A DNA stretch of 64,000 nt from DTU053 sp012520115 (GTDB lineage: Bacteria > Bacillota > Clostridia > Oscillospirales > Acutalibacteraceae): assembly GCA_050953725.1 (NCBI GenBank), contig JBMNNB010000001.1, positions 806,001 to 870,000 on the forward strand. Reading direction: 5' to 3'. Made by a program: the position numbers and the translations under genes. The notes below the pieces were generated by a model. It had not been told where the DNA came from, did not search any database, and saw nothing but the letters and a program-made list of their open reading frames with translations. This document shows, piece after piece, positions 14,581 to 22,604 of the stretch (the first letter of the stretch is position 1; each line of letters begins with the position of its first letter).

Positions 14581-15828
14581 TTATCTTTTGCTTAATACAT
14601 TCTTTTCATAATCGGTTACGGTGTCAAACCATGTATTTCTGACGGGAACATTGTTAATCTCACAGAAATGGTCCCAGACATCGGCAAAGGGCAGGGTTTT
14701 AAGCTCCTCGGAGAGCATAAGCAGCCTTGTAAAATCGCCCTTATCCTGCAATGACTTCATTTCATTGAGCGGCATGAGTAGTGCATAGAGCAGAGCCTTC
14801 TGCATATTGCGCATACCGATTACCCATGCGGCGACACGGTTTATGCTTGCATCGAAATAGTCAAGGCCGATGAATACTCTGTCGAGTGCGTCGTTTGCAA
14901 CTATTTCCTTAGCGATTTCCACCAGCTCAGGCTCGAAAGTGACAACATGGTCGCTGTCCCATCTGACTCCCCTTGTGACATGGAGTGCAATTTTATCGTG
15001 ATAGAGAAGCAATGACGAAAGCTTGTCGGAGACAGCTTCTGTCGGGTGGAAATGGCCGCTGTCTAAGAGACAAAGCACATCATTTTTTGCGGCATAGTTC
15101 ATATAAAACTCATGGGAGCCGACGGTATATGACTCAACGCCTATGCCGAACAGCTTTGACTCGACGCTGTCATAAAGGTAATCCCTTGAAATCTTTTCAC
15201 TGAGGATTTCATCGAGCGAAGCCTTAAGCCTTTCCCTCGGACCCTTTCTGTCGGCGGGCGTTTCCTTATAGCCGTCGGGAATCCAGATATTGTTAAGTGC
15301 CGGCTGACCCAGCTCCCTGCCGAAGTACTCGCCTACTTTACGCATGGCAATGCAGTGCTCTATCCAGAAATCCCTTATTTCCTTGTCGGGATGTGAGAGC
15401 GTAAGAGTGTCAGCCGCATATTCATGGGCGAACAGGGTGGGGTTTATATCAAGACCCAATCCTCTCTCCTTCGCAAACTGAACCCACTTCTCAAAATGAG
15501 CGGGCTGCAGCTTATTCCTCGGAACCTTTTCACCGTCGGTGATTGCATAGATGGCATGGAGATTCAGCTTGTGCTTGCCGGGGATAAGTGAAAGAGCAAC
15601 ATCAATGTCGGACATAAGCTCCTCTGGTGTAGTAGCTTTTCCCGGGTAATTGCCGGTTGCGGCAATACCGCCGGAAAGCTCCCCTGCTCCTTCAAAGCCG
15701 GAAACATCGTCGCCCTGCCAGCAGTGCATCGAAATCTTAACATTCTTAAGGGTATCTAACGCTTTGTCCGTATCTATGCCAAGCTCCGCATAGAGCTTTT
15801 TAGCATACTCATATCTGTCGACAGCCAT
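14581..15828 (-). CDS. rhaA: L-rhamnose isomerase
   Basis: RhaA converts L-rhamnose to L-rhamnulose. The 415-residue protein matches the family throughout: ISMHCWQGDDVSGFE near the N-terminus, GLGLDINPTLFAH, NNIWIPDGYKE, LLDSGHFHPTE with the metal-binding residues, and RWDSDHVV and GLDYFDASINR near the C-terminus. GGAGG lies 4-5 nt before the ATG. It sits between the transketolase pair and rhaD; no rhaB kinase or rhamnose regulator is in the window. Confidence 0.97.
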   Translation of the reverse strand: MAVDRYEYAKKLYAELGIDTDKALDTLKNVKISMHCWQGDDVSGFEGAGELSGGIAATGNYPGKATTPEELMSDIDVALSLIPGKHKLNLHAIYAITDGEKVPRNKLQPAHFEKWVQFAKERGLGLDINPTLFAHEYAADTLTLSHPDKEIRDFWIEHCIAMRKVGEYFGRELGQPALNNIWIPDGYKETPADRKGPRERLKASLDEILSEKISRDYLYDSVESKLFGIGVESYTVGSHEFYMNYAAKNDVLCLLDSGHFHPTEAVSDKLSSLLLYHDKIALHVTRGVRWDSDHVVTFEPELVEIAKEIVANDALDRVFIGLDYFDASINRVAAWVIGMRNMQKALLYALLMPLNEMKSLQDKGDFTRLLMLSEELKTLPFADVWDHFCEINNVPVRNTWFDTVTDYEKNVLSKR

Positions 15829-15841
15829 ATAGCCTCCGAAA

Positions 15842-16792
15842 TTATCTATTTTTAAGCTCTATTGCAGCTTTTGCTTTTGCAATAATGTTCTGAGCATTAA
15901 GTCCGTAGAGCTCCAGCAGTTCAAGTGCGGGGCCGGAGCGGCCGAACACGTCCTCAACGCCGACTTTAAGCACGGGAACGGGAACAGTTTCACTGACGAC
16001 TTCAGAAACAGCGCCGCCGAGACCGCCGATTACGCTGTGCTCCTCAGCGGTTACTATTGCGCCAGTCTTCTTTGCTGCTTCGACTATAATGTTCCTGTCG
16101 ATAGGCTTAATGGTAGCCATATTGACAACGGCGGCGGAAATGCCTTCGGATGCTAAAGCTTCGGCTGCACTCAGTGCACGCTCTACCATAAGTCCGGTTG
16201 CGATAATCGTCACATCAGTACCGTCACGAAGGAGCGCGCCCTTGCCTATCTCAAACTTATAATTCTCATCAAAAACTCTCGGCACGGGAAGTCTGCCGAA
16301 GCGCATATATACAGGGCCTTCGATTTCTGCGGCTGCAAAAACGGCCTGCTTTGCCTCTATATCATCGGCGGGGTTAATGATTGTCATGCCGGGAATCGTA
16401 CGCATGAGGGCAATGTCCTCGCAGCACTGGTGGCTTGCGCCGTCTTCGCCGACGGAAATACCCGCATGTGTTGCGCCTATCTTTACGTTAAGATGCGGAT
16501 AGCCTATTGTATTTCTTATCTGCTCAAAGGATCTGCCTGCGGCAAACATTGCGAAGGTGCTTGCAAAAACGGTGTAGCCGATGGTGGAGAGGCCTGCCGC
16601 AATACCCATCATATTGCTTTCGGCAATACCGCAGTTATAAAAGCTGTCCGAATAGGCTTTCTTAAAAGTGCCTGTTTTGGTGGCGGCTGAAAGGTCAGCG
16701 TCAAGCACAACTACTGAATCGTTCATTTTCTTTAATTCAACAAGGGCAGCACCATAGGCTTCTCTTGTAGCAAGTTTAATTACATCAGCCAT
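15842..16792 (-). CDS. transketolase, C-terminal subunit
   Basis: A 316-residue protein with the pyrimidine-binding and C-terminal domains of transketolase: GIAESNMMGIAAGLS (catalytic Glu), THAGISVGEDGASHQ, and a C-terminal domain with VTAEEHSVIGGLG. It pairs with the N-terminal subunit encoded just upstream, overlapping it by 8 nt. Split transketolases are common in clostridia and archaea. Ketol transfer between pentose and triose phosphates fits a sugar catabolic operon with rhaA and rhaD. Confidence 0.93.
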   Translation of the reverse strand: MADVIKLATREAYGAALVELKKMNDSVVVLDADLSAATKTGTFKKAYSDSFYNCGIAESNMMGIAAGLSTIGYTVFASTFAMFAAGRSFEQIRNTIGYPHLNVKIGATHAGISVGEDGASHQCCEDIALMRTIPGMTIINPADDIEAKQAVFAAAEIEGPVYMRFGRLPVPRVFDENYKFEIGKGALLRDGTDVTIIATGLMVERALSAAEALASEGISAAVVNMATIKPIDRNIIVEAAKKTGAIVTAEEHSVIGGLGGAVSEVVSETVPVPVLKVGVEDVFGRSGPALELLELYGLNAQNIIAKAKAAIELKNR

Positions 16793-17639
16793 TTGCGTTT
16801 TCCTCCAGCTCTTGAAGTTTTGTTTTTAATTCGCTCATTGCAAGCTCGTACTGCTCGGCGTTGGGTGCGGTGCCGTGCCATTCGCACCTGTTCTCCATAA
16901 AGGAAACACCCTTGCCCTTAACGGTCTTTGCAATAATGGCGATAGGACGGCCTTTAACGGTCTTTGCCTTGTTTACAGCTGCCTCGATTTCGTCAAAGCT
17001 GTGTCCGTCGATTTCGATAACCTCAAATCCGAATGCTGAGAACTTCTCGTTAATCGGATACGGAGAGTTAACTTCCTCGACGGTGCCGTCTATCTGAAGG
17101 TTGTTGTTGTCAACGAAAACTATAAGATTGTCAAGACCTTTTGCAGCGGCGAACATAGCAGCCTCCCAGACCTGACCCTCGCCGAGCTCACCGTCGCCGA
17201 GTGCGGCGAAAACTCTGAAGCTCTTGCCGGCACGCTTTGCTCCGAGAGCCATACCGACTGCGGTGGAAATACCCTGTCCGAGTGAACCCGTACTCATATC
17301 AACGCCGGGGGTGTAGTGCATATTCGGATGACCCTGAAGGTCAGAATCGGTCTTACGCAGAGTCTTTAAATGCTCAACCGGGAAAAAGCCTCTGTGTGCA
17401 AGTGTGGAGTAAAGTCCAGGTGCGGCATGACCCTTTGAAAGTACGAATCTGTCCCTGTCCTCCCACTTGGGGTACTTGGGGTCTATGTCCATCTCTTTGA
17501 AATAGAGATAGGTCAGAATATCGGTAAGTGACAATGAGCCGCCTGGATGACCGGATTTTGCATTGAATGTGCCTTCAATAACGCCCATTCTGATTTTCAT
17601 TGCGGTTATTTCAAGCTGCTTCTTTTCTTTGATGTCCAT
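16785..17639 (-). CDS. transketolase, N-terminal (thiamine diphosphate) subunit
   Basis: The 284-residue half carries the diphosphate-binding domain: GHPGGSLSLTDILTYLYF, SKGHAAPGLYS, GSLGQGIS and GDGELGEGQVWEA followed by VDNNNLQIDG, the GDG...NN thiamine diphosphate motif. It precedes the C-terminal subunit with an 8-nt overlap, giving translational coupling. AAAAGGAG lies about 9 nt before the ATG. It begins 16 nt after the rluD stop, so a promoter may lie inside rluD or the whole series may be one transcript. Confidence 0.93.
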   Translation of the reverse strand: MDIKEKKQLEITAMKIRMGVIEGTFNAKSGHPGGSLSLTDILTYLYFKEMDIDPKYPKWEDRDRFVLSKGHAAPGLYSTLAHRGFFPVEHLKTLRKTDSDLQGHPNMHYTPGVDMSTGSLGQGISTAVGMALGAKRAGKSFRVFAALGDGELGEGQVWEAAMFAAAKGLDNLIVFVDNNNLQIDGTVEEVNSPYPINEKFSAFGFEVIEIDGHSFDEIEAAVNKAKTVKGRPIAIIAKTVKGKGVSFMENRCEWHGTAPNAEQYELAMSELKTKLQELEENANG

Positions 17640-17654
17640 ACTTATGCACTCCTT

Positions 17655-18590
17655 TTAAGTTTCAGGTGGGGATATTTTATTAAGAAATTCCCTGAAATAC
17701 TCGGGAAGTCCAGAGTCAAACTCAAGGTACTCGTCCGTAATAGGGTGATTGAATCCGATAATAGTAGCATTTAGGCACTGCCCGTTAAGGAAGGGCAGGT
17801 TATTCTTTGCAGGCCCGTAAACCATATCGCCTGCAACCGGGTGACCGATATATGCGGAGTGGACTCTTATCTGGTGAGTCCTTCCGGTCTTCAGCTCAAA
17901 TTTAGCGTGTGTAAAACCCTTGTAGTAATTAACAACATTATACAGAGTTATGGCTGGCTTGGCGTTGATACCATTGACCGCCTGCTTTTTTCTGTCACGG
18001 CTGCTTCTGCCAATCGGCGCATCAATTACGCCGCTGTATTCCTTCATCCTGCCGATTACAACAGCATCATATACCCTTTTAAAGCTGTGGTCCTTTATCT
18101 GCTCTGCAAGGCCGTTGTGCGCCGCATCGGTTTTGGCGACTATCAATAGCCCGCTTGTATCCTTGTCAATTCTATGCACGATTCCGGGGCGTATAACACC
18201 GTTTATACCCGAAAGCCTGCCCTTGCAGTGGTGAAGCAGGGCGTTGACGAGCGTGCCGTCAAAATTGCCGGCGGCGGGGTGAACCACCATGCCCTTTGGC
18301 TTGTTTACGACAAGCAGATAATCATCCTCGTAAACAATATCAATCGGAATATCCTGCGGGGAAACATCGAGCTCTTTAGGCAGCGGCACATCAACCGTTA
18401 TGCTGTCCCCTGCCTTGAGCTTAACGCACTTTGAAATGACCTTGTCATTTACGCTTACATTGCCCTCTTCAATTAGCTTCTGGATATGAGAGCGTGAAAG
18501 CTCCGATAAATTATCCGAAAGGTACTTGTCGATTCTTTCCCCTTGGAATTCAGAGCTTACAACTAAAATAACATTATTCATCATTATCAT
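17655..18590 (-). CDS. rluD: RluA-family 23S rRNA pseudouridine synthase (RluD-like)
   Basis: The 311-residue enzyme has an N-terminal S4 RNA-binding domain (RIDKYLSDNLSELSRSHIQKLI) and a catalytic domain with HRIDKDTSGLLIVAKT (catalytic Asp) and GRTHQIRVHSAYIGHPV. These identify the RluA/RluC/RluD group. The gene overlaps the end of lspA; three near ATGs (18590, 18584, 18581) are possible starts and the ribosome site is weak, consistent with coupling to lspA. lspA followed by rluD is a conserved Firmicute order. Confidence 0.93.
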   Translation of the reverse strand: MIMMNNVILVVSSEFQGERIDKYLSDNLSELSRSHIQKLIEEGNVSVNDKVISKCVKLKAGDSITVDVPLPKELDVSPQDIPIDIVYEDDYLLVVNKPKGMVVHPAAGNFDGTLVNALLHHCKGRLSGINGVIRPGIVHRIDKDTSGLLIVAKTDAAHNGLAEQIKDHSFKRVYDAVVIGRMKEYSGVIDAPIGRSSRDRKKQAVNGINAKPAITLYNVVNYYKGFTHAKFELKTGRTHQIRVHSAYIGHPVAGDMVYGPAKNNLPFLNGQCLNATIIGFNHPITDEYLEFDSGLPEYFREFLNKISPPET

Positions 18591-19203
18591 CCGAAGGCTT
18601 TTCGGAATCCGTGTCGGCTGGCTCAGTTTTTTCTTCTGACACTGTGGCTTGCTCTGTTTCCTCTGAGCTTATCTCAGGCGAAGCTTCAGCAACGGCAGTT
18701 TTCTGCTTGGGAGCCATAAACTCAAGAATAATCTCATATATAAGACAGCCTATAAGCACAAAGGAGCCGACGGTAATAAGACAATCGGCAAAATTGAAAA
18801 CCGGGAAGTCAATATATGCTGGCAGAGCCTGCAAATAGTCGACCACATAGCCTCTGATTGTTCTGTCAACGAGGTTACCCAGCCCGCCGGAGGCAATAAG
18901 TAAAAGACAAATGGTTTCAAGCTTTTTAGTCTTATATGGCAGCGCAAGAAAAATAAGTATACCGATAAGAATAATAGCGGTGAAAACGCTGAGGAAGGCA
19001 GAGGAGCCTCTAAGCAAGCCGAAGGCCGCACCCGGGTTCTGCACATAGGTAAAATGCAGAATACCGTCAATAAAGGAGATAGTACCGTACGGACGCAGAT
19101 TGATCTCAACGAAGTACTTAATAATTAAATCTATTGCCACAAGAGCGAGTATTATCAGGTAGCGGGAAAGAATAGCCTTCCGCTTAACTTTAAGCTTTTG
19201 CAA
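18574..19203 (-). CDS. lspA: lipoprotein signal peptidase with acidic C-terminal tail
   Basis: Signal peptidase II removes the signal peptide of prolipoproteins. Four membrane segments and the catalytic motifs are present: VQNPGAAFGLL, GGLGNLVDRTIRGYVVDYL (first Asp) and FPVFNFADCLITVG (second Asp). Start: TTG at 19203 is 7 nt after GGAGG, and the longer open frame upstream has no site, giving 209 residues. The last 50 residues are an unusual Glu/Ser/Thr-rich acidic tail that standard LspA (150-170 residues) lacks; it resembles the acidic tail of the neighbouring DivIVA. Confidence 0.95.
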   Translation of the reverse strand: MQKLKVKRKAILSRYLIILALVAIDLIIKYFVEINLRPYGTISFIDGILHFTYVQNPGAAFGLLRGSSAFLSVFTAIILIGILIFLALPYKTKKLETICLLLIASGGLGNLVDRTIRGYVVDYLQALPAYIDFPVFNFADCLITVGSFVLIGCLIYEIILEFMAPKQKTAVAEASPEISSEETEQATVSEEKTEPADTDSEKPSDDNDE

Positions 19204-19237
19204 AACGTAACCTCCAATTGATTTTAAACCCCTCAGC

Positions 19238-21325
19238 TTACTCAAAAATACTGAAATCTATTTCAAAGCCCTTTACATCTTCTTCTGAAGTATCTTCGGC
19301 TTCTTCTTCATCCTTGCTGTCAGGCTCGGCGAAAAGCTCTGAGGGATCTGCCTCTGAGAGATCATCCCAGCTGTCATCATCCTCGCTTAACTCGTCCGCC
19401 ACATCCAAAACGCTCAGATCAAGCTCAAAGCCTGCATCCTCGTCAGCTTCGGCAGCCTCGGTGTCCTCAACTATTGTCTGATTCTCCGGGTCAACGGAGG
19501 CAATAGTTGTCTTTTTCATGCTTCTGATTTTATTGAATACCTGAAGATATGACTCGGAAATATCCTCCGTAGGCTCGAAATAACTTGCTTCGTCTGTGGG
19601 TTCTTCTTCAGGCTCGTTTTCACTTTCGGAAACAGTCTCCTCTGAAGCGGGAACTGATTCTGCGGCTTCCGGTTCAGCAGCGGAAACATCATCCCAGTCA
19701 TCAAAGCTTTCATCTAATGCAAAGCCTGCTTCTTCCTGCTCTGTAACCTCTTCTGAAGCTATCTCTTCCTCAGCTTCGACAGTTTCGGGAGCTGAAACAG
19801 CTTCAGGTGCTTCGACATCTGTTTCAACGGTCTGAATATCGCTAATATCCTGCCAGTCGTCATCTTCTTCAGCCTCGATTACGGCTTCCTGAGGTTCCTC
19901 GGCGGCAACTTCCTCGCTCTCAGGCTCGGACACAGCATCTGGTTCAGGACTTTCAACAGCATCGGCTGCTTCTTCGGTTTCGGCAACAGCAGTTTCCTCA
20001 GCAGCGCTTTCCTCGGCCTGAGTGACTTCCGCCTCTTCGCATTCTTCGTTCAGGGCGGTAATTTCCTCGTCAACGGATTTTGCATCAAAGGGTGAAAATC
20101 CGAAATACATCAAAACATCGTCGGCTGTCTTATCACTGAAGTCAACAGTATCTATAGCCTCAATTATGGGGACTTCGTAATGCTCGCCTTCAGCATTCAA
20201 AAGACCCTCATATTCGGGGGCAATGTTCTTTAAATGCTCGTCCACGCTCAGCTTCATGGCTTCGCTCAGGACCTTGCAGTTGCCCTTAATCTTGTTATAG
20301 GTTTCTTCCATGTGCTCAAGCTTGGGCAGGATATCCTCAAGCCTCAGCTTTGCAGCCTTAGTAATTGAATCGGCCTCATTCTTGGCGGTAATAAGAATCT
20401 CGGCGGCCATATCCTTAGTTGCAGCCATTAAATCATCGGCAGCAACACGGGAATTAGCTTCAATCTCCTCAGCCTTTGCCTGAGCCTCGGCAAGCATTTT
20501 CTCTACATCGGCTTTAGCATTATTGAGTATTATCTCGGCTTCGGCTCTTGCGTTATTCAGGATTTCCTCGGCCTTTGCCTGAGCCTCACTCTCGATAGCC
20601 TCAGCCTTTTCATGGACAGAAGCAAGCAGAGCATCAGACTTGTTTCTCGCAGTCTCTATGTAGACCTGCGCATTATTTTTAAGTACTGCGATTTCACTCT
20701 CGGCCTTTTCTCTTTCAATCTGAGAAAGCTCCTCTGCCTTAGATTTGGCAACATTAAGCACCGTCTCGGCAGAGACCTTGGCCTCTTCGATAATTCGTTC
20801 GGCCTCTTGATTAGCCCGTTCAATAATATCCTGAGCCTCGGCGTTTTGCTGAAGCAGAGCCGCCTCTTTCTCTTTTGTGGCGCTCTCAATCTCCTTAGCC
20901 TTATCTGCAGCGGCGGAAAGAAGCTGTCTTGCCGTTTCCTCGGCTTCACCCAGCTTTGCACCAGCCTCGGTTTCAGCCGATCTCAGAATATCCTTAGCCT
21001 TGTTCTGCGCATCAAGCTTGATTAAAGAGGCTTCACGCCTTGCCTGGTCTAAGGTTGTGGCAATGCTCGACCTTGCGTCCGCCATAAGCCTCTCGGCGGA
21101 GCGCTGTGCGGCGGCAAGAGACCTCTTTATAGTGTCCTCTTCACGGCGATATTCCTCTATCCTTGTTGCAAGTATGCTTATTTTGCGAAGCAGCTCGCCG
21201 TTCTCCTGGAACATCTGAGCATAGGACTGTGCAACCTCCTCAAGGAAGGCATCCACTTCATTTGCACTGTAAGCCTGACCATCTATTTTTTCAAAGCTGG
21301 CCTTAATTTTATCAGGAGTGAGCAT
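19238..21325 (-). CDS. divIVA: very long DivIVA-like cell division/polar scaffold protein
   Basis: Residues 1-60 match the DivIVA membrane-binding N-terminus (LTPDKIKASFEKI, GQAYSANEVDAFLEEVAQSY). Residues 60-340 are a continuous Ala/Glu-rich coiled coil with heptad-like repeats. From about 410 to the end it is extremely acidic. The tail holds three GF-hydrophobic-D motifs (GFALDESF at 534, GFELDLSV at 632, GFEIDFSI at 686) and three DDW/DSW-type motifs (DDWQDIS, DDWDDVS, DSWDDLS). At 695 residues it is some four times the usual 160-200. DivIVA marks curved membrane at poles and septa. It follows sepF, the conserved division cluster order. Confidence 0.88.
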   Translation of the reverse strand: MLTPDKIKASFEKIDGQAYSANEVDAFLEEVAQSYAQMFQENGELLRKISILATRIEEYRREEDTIKRSLAAAQRSAERLMADARSSIATTLDQARREASLIKLDAQNKAKDILRSAETEAGAKLGEAEETARQLLSAAADKAKEIESATKEKEAALLQQNAEAQDIIERANQEAERIIEEAKVSAETVLNVAKSKAEELSQIEREKAESEIAVLKNNAQVYIETARNKSDALLASVHEKAEAIESEAQAKAEEILNNARAEAEIILNNAKADVEKMLAEAQAKAEEIEANSRVAADDLMAATKDMAAEILITAKNEADSITKAAKLRLEDILPKLEHMEETYNKIKGNCKVLSEAMKLSVDEHLKNIAPEYEGLLNAEGEHYEVPIIEAIDTVDFSDKTADDVLMYFGFSPFDAKSVDEEITALNEECEEAEVTQAEESAAEETAVAETEEAADAVESPEPDAVSEPESEEVAAEEPQEAVIEAEEDDDWQDISDIQTVETDVEAPEAVSAPETVEAEEEIASEEVTEQEEAGFALDESFDDWDDVSAAEPEAAESVPASEETVSESENEPEEEPTDEASYFEPTEDISESYLQVFNKIRSMKKTTIASVDPENQTIVEDTEAAEADEDAGFELDLSVLDVADELSEDDDSWDDLSEADPSELFAEPDSKDEEEAEDTSEEDVKGFEIDFSIFE

Positions 21326-21385
21326 TAATATTACCGTCCAATCTCCTAAACGGAAAGTTTAATTAATACAGCAAAATCAGAGAAG

Positions 21386-21871
21386 TTATACGAAGAAGAC
21401 ACCGTTACTCTCAAGCTCGTCAAGCAAATCTCCCATTACATCCACATTGTAGGGAGTGATGATGAAGGTGCTGTTTGCAATCCTTTTAAGCTGGCCGCCG
21501 TTCGCATAGGCAACGCCGCTTAAAAAGTCAACTAGCCGCCTTGCAACCTCTCTGCTGGCAGATTCGAGATTTAATACAACTGTCCTCTTATCATTAAGGT
21601 CATCGGCAATGGCTCGTCCGTCCTCAAAACGCTCAGGCTTTGTCAAAACGACCTGAAGCTTTGCCGTTGTATGAATATCTACAATCTTATTTGAGCCGGT
21701 CTTAACCGAAGGTGCGGGCTTGGGGTCGGCACGAAGGATACTCTTGCGGGGCGGTTCCTTCTCCTCTTCCTCATCCGGTGAATATACTAAAAGATCATTG
21801 GACTCAACATCATCATAGTATTCGTCCTCGTCAATATTGACGATCTTTTTAAGCTTATCAACTATACCCAT
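21386..21871 (-). CDS. sepF: cell division protein SepF
   Basis: SepF anchors FtsZ to the membrane and stacks into rings at the septum. The N-terminus (MGIVDKLKKIVNI) is the amphipathic membrane helix, residues 15-65 an acidic linker, and residues 70-161 the SepF domain with VVLTKPERFEDGRAIADDL, RTVVLNLES and RRLVDFLSGVAYANGG. Length 161, typical. It lies 10 nt after yggS and 60 nt before divIVA, as in many Firmicutes. Confidence 0.95.
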   Translation of the reverse strand: MGIVDKLKKIVNIDEDEYYDDVESNDLLVYSPDEEEEKEPPRKSILRADPKPAPSVKTGSNKIVDIHTTAKLQVVLTKPERFEDGRAIADDLNDKRTVVLNLESASREVARRLVDFLSGVAYANGGQLKRIANSTFIITPYNVDVMGDLLDELESNGVFFV

Positions 21872-21881
21872 ATTTATCCTC

Positions 21882-22604
21882 CTAATATATTCTTGCTCCG
21901 AATAGTGCGGAGCCGATTCTTATTAAATTTGAGCCGCAGCGTATGGCTGTTTCATAATCTGAAGACATACCTGCCGACAGTATACACATATCTACATTAT
22001 CTATTTTTTTGTCTTTAATGTCAATAAACAGTTTGCTGATTGCGTTAAAAAATGCCGCTGCTTCACTTTCGCTGTCGCAAATAGGAGGAACACACATCAA
22101 GCCCTTAATCTTAACGCCTTTAAGCTCTGATATCTGATAAACGCTCTCGGTCAGTTCGTCCGGGTCAAAGCCTGTTTTGCTCTCTTCCCTGCCGATATTT
22201 ACCTCAATCAGCACGGGCATCTGAGTTTCAGCTTTAAGCGCCTGCTTTGATATTTCCTCGGCAAGCCTTATGCTGTCAAGGCTTTGAATCATATCCACCC
22301 TGCCGATTATCTTTGACACCTTATTGCGCTGCAGATGGCCGATTATATGCGTTTCTACCTTTTTTTCAAGAAAAGGCTCTTTTTCGAGAAATTCCTGTAC
22401 CCTGTTTTCGCCTATAAGGTTTATTCCGAGCTTAATGGCGTGGTTAATATAAATCGGCTCTACGGTTTTTGTGACTGCCATCAGTCTGATTTCGTCGGGG
22501 TTTCTGTTTACCTCACCTGCAGCCTTTTCTATTTTATCCTTAATGACCTTATAATTCTCTTCAATTATGTTAAGTTTAGCATTAACTAATGATTTTTCCT
22601 GCAT
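21882..22604 (-). CDS. YggS/PROSC-family PLP homeostasis protein
   Basis: YggS proteins bind pyridoxal phosphate and balance its supply; no catalytic reaction is established. Motifs: LMAVTKTVEP with the PLP Lys, LIGENRVQEF, THIIGHLQRNKV, VNIGREESKTGF and LSAGMSSDYETAI. Start ATG 22604, about 11 nt after GGAGGG, gives 240 residues; it overlaps the end of the upstream HlyD-like gene by 23 nt, implying coupling. yggS-sepF is a conserved pair. Confidence 0.94.
   Translation of the reverse strand: MQEKSLVNAKLNIIEENYKVIKDKIEKAAGEVNRNPDEIRLMAVTKTVEPIYINHAIKLGINLIGENRVQEFLEKEPFLEKKVETHIIGHLQRNKVSKIIGRVDMIQSLDSIRLAEEISKQALKAETQMPVLIEVNIGREESKTGFDPDELTESVYQISELKGVKIKGLMCVPPICDSESEAAAFFNAISKLFIDIKDKKIDNVDMCILSAGMSSDYETAIRCGSNLIRIGSALFGARIY

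Noticed and set aside
19218..19835. Ser-rich open frames on the plus strand opposite divIVA
   Set aside because: They are antisense shadows of the Glu-rich codons (GAA/GAG read as TTC/CTC) of the acidic DivIVA tail and have no ribosome sites.
20612..21218. Plus-strand frames of 113-137 codons opposite the DivIVA coiled coil
   Set aside because: Antisense shadows of a repetitive coiled-coil gene; no recognisable protein or start signal.
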